Source: Ruminiclostridium sp. | Lineage (GTDB): Bacteria > Bacillota > Clostridia > Oscillospirales > Ruminococcaceae | Reading direction: 5' to 3' | NCBI GenBank assembly: GCA_024682455.1 | Contig: JAIKZF010000099.1 | Span: forward strand, 1-53,041 | Length of the DNA: 53,041 bases | In this document: piece after piece, positions 6,758-16,482 of the stretch | Layout: each line of letters opens with the position of its first letter | Numbering within the stretch: the stretch's first letter is position 1 | Notes under the pieces: generated by a model | Databases searched by the model: none | The model's input: only the letters and a program-made list of their open reading frames with translations | What the model was told of the DNA's origin: nothing | Program-made: the position numbers and the translations under genes

Positions 6758-8038
6758 TCACAGCTCGATCTCGATACCGCCGCAGTTGCGGATAAGGAGC
6801 TTATGACAGCTCCCCTCGCCGAAGAGCCTGTCCATGCCGGTACGATAAGCCTCGGCAAGGTGCAGCGGCACGAAAGCCTGAATAGTGCCCGCAAAGCCTC
6901 CTCCGTGTACGCGGCAGGCTCCCTCGGCTCCGAGTATGCGGCGGCTCATCATGAGAGCCGTGGAAATACCCTGCTCCTGCGGGGACTTGCAGGCGTAAAG
7001 GTTCTGCAGCAGCAGAGCCGACGACTCGCCGGACTCGTTGATGATGCGCAGGAATTCCTTCATATCATTGTTCTCTATCGCCTTCGCAGCATAAACGGCG
7101 CGCTTGTTCTCCGCGAAGAAATGCGCGGCGCGCAGCACGGAACGGTCGCCGCATACCCGGCGCAGCTCCGGCAGCCTCTGCCAGAACTCCTCCTCGTCCA
7201 CGGCGCGGAGCCAGTCCTTGCCGAGCTGCTTGGCAACGCTTATCATCTCCGACGGTATCGCCGAATACTCGTCCGACAGGTCGGCGTGACTGCCCTTGGT
7301 GTCGGTGATGAACAGGACATAGCCGTTCGCTTCGAGGTCGCACCTTGCGGCGGAGACCTTCGGAGCGGAGGTGTTCTCGAAGTCGATGAATACCGAGCTC
7401 CCCACCGCGCTCGCGGTCTGATCCATAAGCCCGCTCTTCTTGCCGAAGTACGCGTTCTCGGCGAGCTGACCCATTTTTGCCGTCTCGATAGCGCCCGCTC
7501 TGCCGTTATTGTAATGTTTGTCGATAATGGTGCCTATGAGCACCTCGAAAGCCGCCGAGGACGACAGCCCGCTGCCGCCGAGAACATTCGAGGTCGTATA
7601 CGCGTCAAAGCCGCCTATGTTGAGCCCGCGGCTGCGGAAGCCCGCCGCCATGCCGCGTATCAGCGCGTCGGAATGACCCTCCTCGCTCTTCTGCGGGGCA
7701 AGGTCGCTGAGGTTCACGACGTTCATCGCGTGACCCGCAGACTGCACGCGGATCACTCCCTCGTCGTTGAACGCGACGACACCGATAATATCGAGATCCA
7801 CCGCCGCCGCGAGAACACAGCCGTGCTGATGATCGGTGTGGTTGCCGCAGATCTCAGTTCTGCCGGGCGCCGAAAACAGCCATACGTTGTGGTGCTCGGG
7901 GAAGTAGTTCTCAAATTCCCCGCAGGCCTGTATATAGCGCTCACGCTGGGCTCCGACAGCCTCCGCGCCGTACAGCTCGGCAAGCTTCGCGTCAAGGCCG
8001 CCCTCCTTAATCTTTTCTCTGAGTCCCATAATATTCAT
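6758..8038 (-). CDS. galK: Galactokinase
   Basis: A 426-residue GHMP-family kinase that phosphorylates galactose at C1 with ATP, the first committed step of the Leloir pathway. The galactokinase signature GRTEICGNHTDHQHG is at residues 59-73 (Arg60, Glu62, His67, Asp69). The ATP-binding motif NVLGGSGLSSSAAFEVL and the third GHMP motif (VHGGGFAGTIQAFVP) follow, and the catalytic Asp lies in KSGLMDQTAS. The GNHTDHQHG wording is that of the clostridial galactokinase clade. AAAGGAGA precedes the first ATG (8038). It is the last gene of the galactan locus, 28 bp after the beta-galactosidase, and would use the galactose that enzyme releases. Confidence 0.95.
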   Translation of the reverse strand: MNIMGLREKIKEGGLDAKLAELYGAEAVGAQRERYIQACGEFENYFPEHHNVWLFSAPGRTEICGNHTDHQHGCVLAAAVDLDIIGVVAFNDEGVIRVQSAGHAMNVVNLSDLAPQKSEEGHSDALIRGMAAGFRSRGLNIGGFDAYTTSNVLGGSGLSSSAAFEVLIGTIIDKHYNNGRAGAIETAKMGQLAENAYFGKKSGLMDQTASAVGSSVFIDFENTSAPKVSAARCDLEANGYVLFITDTKGSHADLSDEYSAIPSEMISVAKQLGKDWLRAVDEEEFWQRLPELRRVCGDRSVLRAAHFFAENKRAVYAAKAIENNDMKEFLRIINESGESSALLLQNLYACKSPQEQGISTALMMSRRILGAEGACRVHGGGFAGTIQAFVPLHLAEAYRTGMDRLFGEGSCHKLLIRNCGGIEIEL

Positions 8039-8066
8039 AGTATCGTCTCCTTTCAGACAGTTTTTC

Positions 8067-11000
8067 CTAAATAAACCTGACAGATCTCAGGTCAAAGTCA
8101 CAGCCCGGCAGGAATATCAGCGAGAGCCTTACCCTGCCCTTTATCCCGTCGAGCGGGAACTCCCGGGCCGTGTATTCCTCCGAGCGGGCAAAATCGCACA
8201 GCACCGTGCGCTTATCGTCACACTCGAACGCCGCCTGTATGCTGTTGAACGGGAGCTTTGTCCTGCCCGTTATCACCAGCCTCGACGGCGTGAAGTCCGT
8301 AAAATCGAACTCGCCGAAGTCCGCTATGACGTTGTTCCCGATACCGGTGACGTCGCTGCCGCTCACCGTGTAGCTGTCGCCGTATACGCGAGCCTCCGCG
8401 GCGAAGAGCTCCGAGCGCTCCCTGCTCCGCTTTTCAAAGACGAATCCCTTTACGTCGAACTTGCACGACCCGGCTATGCTTATAGTATGCACGCCTTTAA
8501 GCAGTTTTTTCAGCTTGTACGTCTCCGGCTTGTACACGAGCCATTCCGAAGGCTCGCAGTATTCGTACACGCCGAGGAGCTCCCCGCTGTCGGGTGTGCC
8601 GTCGTATATACTTATCGGGAAGGGCGTGCTCACCTCCGCGAACACCGGTATCGTCACCGTATCGCTGCCGGTATCGCCGAAGTCGACGTTCTCTGTCCCG
8701 AACCAGCCTCCCGTCAGCCCGAACCTCATTCCGTGGTCTATGCCGTTCTTTACGTCGCCGCCCGTCAGCGTGCATAGCCCTGCCTCCACAAGCTCATACG
8801 GGTCGTGGAACGCGTTCCCGAGTCCCTCGCCTGTCAGGCGCACCGAGTTCATCAGCCGCACCCTGTCCGTGCCGTTCCTGCACAGCGCCCGCAGATAAAA
8901 CTCCCCGTCCCCGAGGCACTCGACCGTAACGCTGTCATCATCGGAGCTTACTATCCGCGCCAGCTTGCTGTCTATACCGTTTGCTCCGGTCAGGCGGTAG
9001 GTGATGTCGTTATACACCGCATCGACAGGACGGCGGCACACATCGAAGCGCATCACGCGGCGCTCCGGCGTGAAGGTTCTGCTCTCGCTTTTCAGCACGA
9101 TTCGCGTGACAGGAATATCATGAGTCTCATCGGGACAGTCGGCTTCGGTGTGCGAGTTCTCTTCAATGCATGATATACCCTCCGGCACTCCGGCGGCTTC
9201 GGCAGTCAGAACTACAACGGTCGGTTCCGCAACGGGCGATGTCAGCTTCACATCTATCCTGCCGGGGTGATCCTTCGCAGCGACTATCGCAAGCAGCTTT
9301 CCTGAGAACAGCCGCCTTGACGTTCCCTTGTACTGCTCAAAATCCGCCGAGTCGCCGTTGTCGAGACCTATGAGCCGTCCGGCTCCGGTGACCTCGACGA
9401 ATACGCGGTCATTGGCATTTTCTATCACTTCTCCGCTCTCGCTGAGAGCCGTTATCTCAATAAAAGCGAGATCACGGCCGTCGGCTTTCAGCACGGTCTT
9501 GTCCGGTATCGCCCGCAAATACTCGGCTTCACCGAAATCCCATCTGCTCCCGCGGGCGCGTTCCGTGCCGCCGCTGTCATAGCCTATCGCGGTCAGAGTG
9601 CCGTTCTCATGCGGTATCCTCGCGTCCAGCAGAAGCTCGCTCCCGTGCCTGCGGTCGAACTCCTGCGCTTTTATCAGTTTGTTGTTCAGGTACAGCTCGA
9701 CCCTCGGAAGGTTTGAGGCGACTCTTACATCTATGAGCTCGCCGTTTTCAAAGCCTCCCCAATGCGGGAATATGTGCACAAACGGATCGGTATCGGGATC
9801 CGTCCACGCGCTGCGGAACACATAAGCTCCGTCCTTTTCAAAGCCTGCGGTATCGAACTGCCCGAAAAAGCTGTTCTTGCTGTCGTAGGGCGTGGGCTCT
9901 CCGATATAGTCAAAGCCCGTCCATATAAACTGACCGGCGCAGAACTCGGCGTCGCGGTCCTTTGTTATGCACCATTCCCAATTCTTCGCCGCCCAGATCG
10001 GCGAGCCGTTGCCCAGCGCCGAGCATTGCCCGTCATCGTCACCGAGGTTGGCTTCCTCCAGCGGGAAGTGATATATGCCGCGGCTCGTCACTATCGACGA
10101 GGTCTCGCTGCCGTAAATGCAACGCTGCGGGCGCTCTGCATGGTCGCGCTCATACAGCTCCTCGGCATAGTTGTAACCCGCGACGCCGAGTATGTCGGCG
10201 CATTTCTGACCGTTCACAGTGCGCATCTGGTTCGAGCCTATGGTGACTGCGCCGTTGCCGCGCGGGTCGCTCTGCCGAACAAGACGGCGCATCAGCGTGG
10301 TAAGCTCCTGTCCGTGCTCGTCCGCGCCCGTGTCGGGTATCTCATTGCCGATGCTCCAGCCGATGAGACACGGGTGATTTCTGTCCCTGCGTACCCACGA
10401 TGCAATGTCGCGTTCCCGCCAGTCCTTCGCAAAACGAACGTAGTCGAATTCCGTCTTCGGTATCTCCCAGACGTCCGTGAACTCGGAAAGCACCAGGAAC
10501 CCCATTTCGTCGCAGAGCTCCATAAGCTCCGTGGCGGGCGGGTTGTGAGCCGTGCGTATTGCGTTCACTCCCATTGTGCGCAGCTTTGTGAGCTTGCGGC
10601 GCATAGCGTCCTTATTCATCGCCGCTCCCAGCGCCCCGAGGTCGTGGTGCTCGCAGACGCCGTGTATCTTCACCTGTCTGCCGTTGAGGAAAAATCCCTT
10701 ATCCGGCGTGAACCTCATTTCCCTGAAGCCGAACCTTGTCACCCGTGAATCTATGACCTCGCCGTTTTGCTTCAGCTCGGTGAGGCAGTCGTAGAGCTTC
10801 GGGGCGTCGATATCCCACCTGACCGGGTCGTCCGTATAAAGCTTATGCGTATTTATCGAATATCTGCAGCCCCCGCGGACTGCGGGAGCGGGCAGCTCGC
10901 CGCTGTCCGCCGCGAGGCAGGGGCTTTCGGTCTGCGCGAGGAGCTTATCGCCGTCATATATCGCGGTATGTATCGTCAGCCCGTCAACCGTCACGCCTGC

Positions 11001-11495
11001 GGGACGCTCGGCTTCCACAGTCACCGTAACGCCCTCGTCGGCGGTTATGTACACGCCGTCGGGCAGGATATGCGTTTCGGGGTATCTGCATAACCACACA
11101 TTGCGGTATATGCCCGCCCCCGAATACCAGCGGGAATTCGGAGCCCGATGATCCGCCCGCACGGCTATCAGGTTCTCGCCCTCGCGCAGGTATCCGGTTA
11201 TATCCGCGTCGAAGGTGGTGTAGCCGTTCTTCCACTCGAACGCCCGGACTCCGTTGACGTAGACGCTGCTGTCCATATATACGCCCTCGAACCGCAGCAC
11301 GGTGCGCAGTCCGTCGTTCTTATGCGTATATCTCCGCCTGTACCAGCCCGTCGAGTCGCGGTACAGCGCCTTTACGTCGTATATGAGCCAGTCATGCGGG
11401 ATATCGACGCGCCTCCAGCCGGAAGCGTCTTCGTACTCCGTAAACAGAGGAGTCTCCGCGAATTCCCAGTTGTCGCAGAATAGTCGTCTTGTCAT
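8067..11495 (-). CDS. GH2 beta-galactosidase with long C-terminal extension
   Basis: A 1142-residue glycoside hydrolase family 2 enzyme. The order is sugar-binding jelly roll (about 1-150, with SRWYSGAGIYRNVWL), an immunoglobulin-like domain, and the TIM barrel from about 255. The catalytic acid/base is Glu385 (WSIGNEIPD) and the nucleophile Glu464 (IYGSETSS). DUF4982-like and Ig-like domains follow to about 760. Then come about 380 extra residues that look like two beta-rich carbohydrate-binding modules (for example GGDVKNGIDHGMRFGLTGGW and YGDSYTVSGSDVTGIGNNV). There is no signal peptide, so it acts in the cytoplasm, presumably on imported galacto-oligosaccharides. AAGGAG precedes ATG 11495. 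It occupies the place that a GH42 GanA has in Bacillus. Substrate linkage is inferred from context. Confidence 0.9.
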   Translation of the reverse strand: MTRRLFCDNWEFAETPLFTEYEDASGWRRVDIPHDWLIYDVKALYRDSTGWYRRRYTHKNDGLRTVLRFEGVYMDSSVYVNGVRAFEWKNGYTTFDADITGYLREGENLIAVRADHRAPNSRWYSGAGIYRNVWLCRYPETHILPDGVYITADEGVTVTVEAERPAGVTVDGLTIHTAIYDGDKLLAQTESPCLAADSGELPAPAVRGGCRYSINTHKLYTDDPVRWDIDAPKLYDCLTELKQNGEVIDSRVTRFGFREMRFTPDKGFFLNGRQVKIHGVCEHHDLGALGAAMNKDAMRRKLTKLRTMGVNAIRTAHNPPATELMELCDEMGFLVLSEFTDVWEIPKTEFDYVRFAKDWRERDIASWVRRDRNHPCLIGWSIGNEIPDTGADEHGQELTTLMRRLVRQSDPRGNGAVTIGSNQMRTVNGQKCADILGVAGYNYAEELYERDHAERPQRCIYGSETSSIVTSRGIYHFPLEEANLGDDDGQCSALGNGSPIWAAKNWEWCITKDRDAEFCAGQFIWTGFDYIGEPTPYDSKNSFFGQFDTAGFEKDGAYVFRSAWTDPDTDPFVHIFPHWGGFENGELIDVRVASNLPRVELYLNNKLIKAQEFDRRHGSELLLDARIPHENGTLTAIGYDSGGTERARGSRWDFGEAEYLRAIPDKTVLKADGRDLAFIEITALSESGEVIENANDRVFVEVTGAGRLIGLDNGDSADFEQYKGTSRRLFSGKLLAIVAAKDHPGRIDVKLTSPVAEPTVVVLTAEAAGVPEGISCIEENSHTEADCPDETHDIPVTRIVLKSESRTFTPERRVMRFDVCRRPVDAVYNDITYRLTGANGIDSKLARIVSSDDDSVTVECLGDGEFYLRALCRNGTDRVRLMNSVRLTGEGLGNAFHDPYELVEAGLCTLTGGDVKNGIDHGMRFGLTGGWFGTENVDFGDTGSDTVTIPVFAEVSTPFPISIYDGTPDSGELLGVYEYCEPSEWLVYKPETYKLKKLLKGVHTISIAGSCKFDVKGFVFEKRSRERSELFAAEARVYGDSYTVSGSDVTGIGNNVIADFGEFDFTDFTPSRLVITGRTKLPFNSIQAAFECDDKRTVLCDFARSEEYTAREFPLDGIKGRVRLSLIFLPGCDFDLRSVRFI

Positions 11496-11514
11496 AAATC
11501 TCCTTATAAAACGA

Positions 11515-11541
11515 GCGGCTGCCTTTATCTTCGGCAGCCGC
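11515..11541 (-). terminator. Hairpin between ganR and the beta-galactosidase gene
   Basis: A 9-bp stem (GCGGCTGCC, 11515-11523; GGCAGCCGC, 11533-11541) is followed on the minus strand by TCGTTTTAT. It lies between the regulator stop and the GH2 start, so it probably acts as a partial terminator or 3' stabiliser inside the operon. Confidence 0.55.
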
Positions 11542-11546
11542 CGGTA

Positions 11547-12563
11547 TCACATTGTTGATCTGCGTATGAGCATCTCAAATCCGAGTATGGTCTCGCGCGG
11601 GATATCCTTGTTTTCGATGAGGTCGAGCAGCAGCGAGGCTGTAGTCGAGCCGAGCTCTCCCGCCTTGAACTTAAGCGCGGTGATAGGCGGCGAATACATA
11701 TCGAGATACATACTGTTGTAGAACGACGCCACCCGGATATCGCGGGGTATGCTCTTACCCATTGCGGCAAGGATATTGACCGTGTCCATGCACAGCATAT
11801 CGTCGCCGCACAGCAGACACCCGCAGCCCGTGCGTATCAGCTCCTCCACCGCCGCGCGGAGCTGTATGCCGCTCTTCACGCCGATAAATATGTTCTTCGC
11901 GGAAACCGGAGTCCCGGAATTCTCGAACGCCTTGACAAAGCCCTCATAGCGGCTGCGGTTCACGGTCTGACCCATATCGCCGAGCACGAGCCCCACCGAG
12001 GCGGGCTTATTGTTCATCAGCAGATACGCTGTCAGCTCGCAGCAGCCGTCGCTGTGAGCGCTGTCCACTATGACGGCGTCGGGGTCGGTGCTCTGTCCTA
12101 TGGTGACATAGGGCATTTTCTTTTCCGAAAGCAGAGTCTCCATGCTTCCGTCCTGAAGCGGGCGCATGATTATCACACCGTCCGCCTTACGGCTGTCGAG
12201 CACGCGCCGCAGCTGAGAGAGATCGTTCTTCTCCGCGCCTATGACCACCGTGTCATAGCTTCGCAGAGCACAGCACTTGGATATGCTCATGAGGCAGGTC
12301 TGAAAGAACGGAGCCTCGGTCTCGATATTGTCCATTGGCAGGACAACGCCTATATTATATGTCTTGTTCTCCGAAAAGCTCTTGGCTATCATATTCGGGG
12401 AATAATTCATTTCCTTTATGCAGTCGAGCACCCTCTGACGGGTAGCCGCGCTCACCCTGCCCTTGCCCGATATCGCGCGTGACACCGTGGTCTTCGATAT
12501 CCCGAGAGCTCTCGCGATATCGTCGAGCTGAGCGGCCTTGCCCTGCGTTACGATATTATCCAT
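11547..12563 (-). CDS. ganR: LacI-family transcriptional regulator (GanR-like)
   Basis: A 338-residue LacI/GalR-type DNA-binding regulator. The helix-turn-helix is at about residues 13-35 (LDDIARALGISKTTVSRAIS), followed by the hinge segment MNYSPNMIAKSFSENKTY. A periplasmic-binding-protein-like effector domain fills the rest (GVVLPMDN, ADGVIIMRP, GYxGFVKAF-type region, RDIRVASFYNS). AAGGGGG precedes ATG 12563. It sits between the transporter ATPase and the beta-galactosidase, as an in-operon repressor that likely senses galactose or galactobiose. A LacI-type palindrome just after the ganB promoter (20422-20433) is its probable target. The gene name rests on context with the Bacillus gan system. 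Confidence 0.85.
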   Translation of the reverse strand: MDNIVTQGKAAQLDDIARALGISKTTVSRAISGKGRVSAATRQRVLDCIKEMNYSPNMIAKSFSENKTYNIGVVLPMDNIETEAPFFQTCLMSISKCCALRSYDTVVIGAEKNDLSQLRRVLDSRKADGVIIMRPLQDGSMETLLSEKKMPYVTIGQSTDPDAVIVDSAHSDGCCELTAYLLMNNKPASVGLVLGDMGQTVNRSRYEGFVKAFENSGTPVSAKNIFIGVKSGIQLRAAVEELIRTGCGCLLCGDDMLCMDTVNILAAMGKSIPRDIRVASFYNSMYLDMYSPPITALKFKAGELGSTTASLLLDLIENKDIPRETILGFEMLIRRSTM

Positions 12564-12578
12564 TTTCCCCCTTGGAGA

Positions 12579-13799
<1,221 letters not shown>

Positions 13800-13838
13800 A
13801 ATATGCTCCTTATCATCACGTTATCGAATGTATGCGGT

Positions 13839-14702
13839 TTAACCCTTTACCGCTCCTCCGGTGACACCTTCCACATAGTACTTCTGCAGCGACATGAACA
13901 GCGCGGTTATCGGTATGGATACCAGAAGTCCGCCGGCGCAGAATACCGTGAAGTAGTTGCTGATGTGCTCCTTGTCGAGCCACTTGTACAGACCGACCGC
14001 GACGTTGTACGCCTCCTCGTGTCCGAACGTTATCAGCGAAGCGTACATGAAATCGCCCCACGGAGCTATGAAAGCCATCATTATCGTGTAAATGATGATA
14101 GGCTTCGCCATAGGCATGATTATGCGGAAGAATACCCTCGCTCTCGAAGCGCCGTCAATGCGCGCAGCCTCGTCCAGAGATTTCGGTATTGTGTCGAAAA
14201 AGCCCTTCGCGATGTAGTAGCCCATTCCGGAGCTCGCTGCGTAAATGAGTATCAGCCCCGGCACGGCGTTCTCGCTCGTAAGTCCGAACAGCTTTAAGAT
14301 AAAGTATGTCGCTATCATCGACAGGAAGCCCGGGAACATTCCGAGCACGAGCATAAAGTTCATCAGGAGCTTGCGTCCCTTGAACCTCATTCTCGACAGC
14401 GCGTACGCCACGCACAGCACTATCGCGGACTGGAGCACGGCGTTGAAAAGCGCGATTATCAGAGTATTGAGATACCAATGCCAGAACGGCGTTTTCTCGG
14501 TCAGGAATATGAAATTCTTGAACGACCACTCCTTCGGGAACACATAGGTGACCATTGAGGTGGACTCGCCGCGGAACGCCTGGAAGATCAGGTAAACGAA
14601 CGGGATGAGCCAGATAACGCACAGCACCGTAAGGAATATGTAGATAGCGATGCGTACCGCGCGCTCCTTTCCCGATTTGCTGGTGTATTTCTTCTTACTC
14701 AC
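13839..14702 (-). CDS. ganQ: Galacto-oligosaccharide ABC permease, MalG/GanQ-like
   Basis: A 287-residue CUT1 inner-membrane permease with six predicted helices. The EAA loop that contacts the ATPase is visible as LDEAARIDGASRARVFFRII, followed by MPMAKP. The N-terminus is basic (SKKKYTSKSGKERAVR) before helix 1. Its ATG overlaps the ganP stop by four bases, so translation is coupled. It pairs with GanP to form the channel for oligosaccharides delivered by GanS. The specificity comes from the locus context. Confidence 0.9.
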   Translation of the reverse strand: MSKKKYTSKSGKERAVRIAIYIFLTVLCVIWLIPFVYLIFQAFRGESTSMVTYVFPKEWSFKNFIFLTEKTPFWHWYLNTLIIALFNAVLQSAIVLCVAYALSRMRFKGRKLLMNFMLVLGMFPGFLSMIATYFILKLFGLTSENAVPGLILIYAASSGMGYYIAKGFFDTIPKSLDEAARIDGASRARVFFRIIMPMAKPIIIYTIMMAFIAPWGDFMYASLITFGHEEAYNVAVGLYKWLDKEHISNYFTVFCAGGLLVSIPITALFMSLQKYYVEGVTGGAVKG

Positions 14703-16213
14703 TGGAAATCCTCCTCATTCTTCATAGCGGGCGAAACGTTATAAACTATGAGCGAGATGACCGCCACGACGATAAATACGAGGATACCGATTACCGCCGC
14801 TATCTTGTAGTCGTTGTTGGTGACGGTCAGCGTATAGAGCCATGTGATGAGCAGATCGGTGCCTCCCGCGCCGCCCTGGAATTCCATTGTCTTCGGCGCG
14901 CCCGCGGTCAGCAGGTAGATGACGTTGAAGTTGTTTATGTTCGCCGTGAAGCTGGTCAGCAGGTACGGACCCGTAACGAACAGCATATACGGCAGCGTTA
15001 TCTTCGTGAACTGCTTTATGCCCGAGGCTCCGTCGATCTTCGCGCTCTCGTAGAGGTCGGCAGGTATGTTCATCAGCACTCCGGTAGCGATTAGCATTAG
15101 GTAGGGTATGCCGACCCACAGGTTCACGACGAGCACCATTACGCGCGCCATGTCCTGCGTAGTCCAGAAGCCGATCTTCTCGCTGATCCACCCCAATTGC
15201 AGCAGTATGTTGTTTACGATGCCCTCGTCGGCGAACATCTTCGATACCAGCAGCAGCGAAACGAACTGCGGTATAGCTATCGTCATAACGAGCGCGGTGC
15301 GGAAGACCTTCTTGAATTTGATGCCCTTGCGGTTGATGCAGATAGCAACGAACATTCCGAGGAAGTAGTTCGAGAACGTCGCTACAAGAGCCCATATCAT
15401 AGTCCATATAAGTATCTCGCGGAACGTGTAGGCGAACTTGTCGGAGCCCGACGCGTCGGTCGCGAGCATAGTCCGGAAATTCTCCAGGCCTACCCACCCG
15501 AACAGCTTGTCGGGAGGCAGATGCGAGTAGTCGTAGTTGGTGAACGCTATCAGTATCATGAAGAAGATCGGGAGCACGGTGAACAGCGTTATACCAAGCA
15601 GCGGCACCGCCAGCAGAGTCTTGTAGTACTGCTCGTCGGTGAGGGATTTGAGGTCATTCTTGAACGACTTCGGGCGCACGCCCTTCTCGATGAGCTTCTG
15701 CGCGGTGTAGTTCTGGCGTATGTTTATGAGCCATGTGTAGATGAAGCCGACTACTATGAAGATCGTAAGCACGCCGTACAGCAATATCTTAAGGCTGTTG
15801 TCCTTGTATGTGACGACTTCGAGACCGTAATCGTTGAGCGTCTTGATCGTCGCCTGCGTGCCAAGGTCCTTAAGTCCGTACAGATAGCCTCCGCCCATGG
15901 CGCACATGAACCAGATGAACAGGCCCTCCATGCCGAGGAAGAGTATCCCCCTGCCTATCTGATGCCGGAAGAACTGCCCGAAGCCCATAACAAGAAAGGA
16001 CAGTCTCGTTTTCCAGTCCCCGTCCGCGAATATCTTTCCTATGCCCGCAAAGAACCTCCCCACGGCGCATATCGCCTTCCAGATACCCAAAGGTATCTTT
16101 TTCAGGAAGTTCAGTACATTGCCCGGCAGCCTCACAAAGAATTGCCCCGCATTGTACAGCTTCCGCTTCATCGGCGGCAGACCCAGATATTCCAGTTCCG
16201 TCAGCTTGCTCAT
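14699..16213 (-). CDS. ganP: Galacto-oligosaccharide ABC permease, MalF/GanP-like
   Basis: A 504-residue CUT1 permease starting at ATG 16213 (AAAGGGTGAGAGA upstream). An in-frame ATG at 16291 would add 26 residues encoded by a palindromic repeat and is rejected. The protein has a long N-terminal cytoplasmic/amphipathic extension of about 90 residues (basic, with NFLKKIPLGIWKAI). About eight membrane helices and a MalF-like extracytoplasmic insertion follow. The EAA loop is LYESAKIDGASGIKQFTKIT. It pairs with GanQ (4-nt overlap) and lies downstream of the binding-protein gene, separated by a 269-bp hairpin-rich gap. CUT1 permeases with extra N-terminal helices and 400-500 residues are the GanP/MalF type. 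Confidence 0.9.
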   Translation of the reverse strand: MSKLTELEYLGLPPMKRKLYNAGQFFVRLPGNVLNFLKKIPLGIWKAICAVGRFFAGIGKIFADGDWKTRLSFLVMGFGQFFRHQIGRGILFLGMEGLFIWFMCAMGGGYLYGLKDLGTQATIKTLNDYGLEVVTYKDNSLKILLYGVLTIFIVVGFIYTWLINIRQNYTAQKLIEKGVRPKSFKNDLKSLTDEQYYKTLLAVPLLGITLFTVLPIFFMILIAFTNYDYSHLPPDKLFGWVGLENFRTMLATDASGSDKFAYTFREILIWTMIWALVATFSNYFLGMFVAICINRKGIKFKKVFRTALVMTIAIPQFVSLLLVSKMFADEGIVNNILLQLGWISEKIGFWTTQDMARVMVLVVNLWVGIPYLMLIATGVLMNIPADLYESAKIDGASGIKQFTKITLPYMLFVTGPYLLTSFTANINNFNVIYLLTAGAPKTMEFQGGAGGTDLLITWLYTLTVTNNDYKIAAVIGILVFIVVAVISLIVYNVSPAMKNEEDFQ

Positions 16214-16247
16214 TCTCTCACCCTTTCTTTGTCGCTTGCGCTTGAGA

Positions 16248-16284
16248 CCGGGGGAAAACTTTTTTGAAAAAAGTTTTCCCCCGG
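16248..16284. repeat. 18-bp-arm palindromic repeat upstream of ganP
   Basis: A near-perfect palindrome: CCGGGGGAAAACTTTTTT (16248-16265), central G, then its full complement (16267-16284). It lies 35 bases before the ganP start in the transcribed ganS-ganP gap and will form a very stable RNA hairpin. Together with the flanking CGCTTGCGCTTGAG and the CCGCTTCGCCTTGCAG at 16308-16323, it belongs to the same dispersed repeat style as the block near 6515-6660. Confidence 0.8.
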
Positions 16285-16391
16285 ACCCCATTTCAAAAAA
16301 CTTTGACCGCTTCGCCTTGCAGATACGTTAATTACTGCACTTATTGAAACCTCTGCGAGACAGCAGAGATCGGGAGCGGCGGTTCACCGCA

Positions 16392-16444
16392 CGTTTCCGC
16401 AATGTACAGCCCGAAACGTTCCAAAGCTGTACACTCCGGAAACG
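16392..16444 (-). other. Two-storey RNA hairpin in the ganS-ganP gap
   Basis: The outer stem CGTTTCCG (16392-16399) pairs with CGGAAACG (16437-16444). A symmetric 3x3 internal loop follows, then the inner stem TGTACAGC (16403-16410) with GCTGTACA (16426-16433) and a 15-nt loop. All pairs are perfect. It lies next to the hairpin at 16446-16469. Confidence 0.6.
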
Positions 16445-16445
16445 G

Positions 16446-16469
16446 CAGGTCGGGAGCTTGCCCGACCTG
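16446..16469 (-). terminator. Hairpin after ganS (partial terminator or 3' stabiliser)
   Basis: A 9-bp GC-rich stem (CAGGTCGGG, 16446-16454; CCCGACCTG, 16461-16469) starts 14 bases after the ganS stop. There is no U-tract on the minus strand, so it more likely protects the ganS mRNA end and raises binding-protein yield over the permeases. Confidence 0.6.
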
Positions 16470-16482
16470 ACCGGATAATGCC

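Noticed and set aside
16214-16291. 26-residue N-terminal extension of GanP
   Set aside because: It would be encoded by the palindromic repeat; the RBS is at the later ATG 16213.
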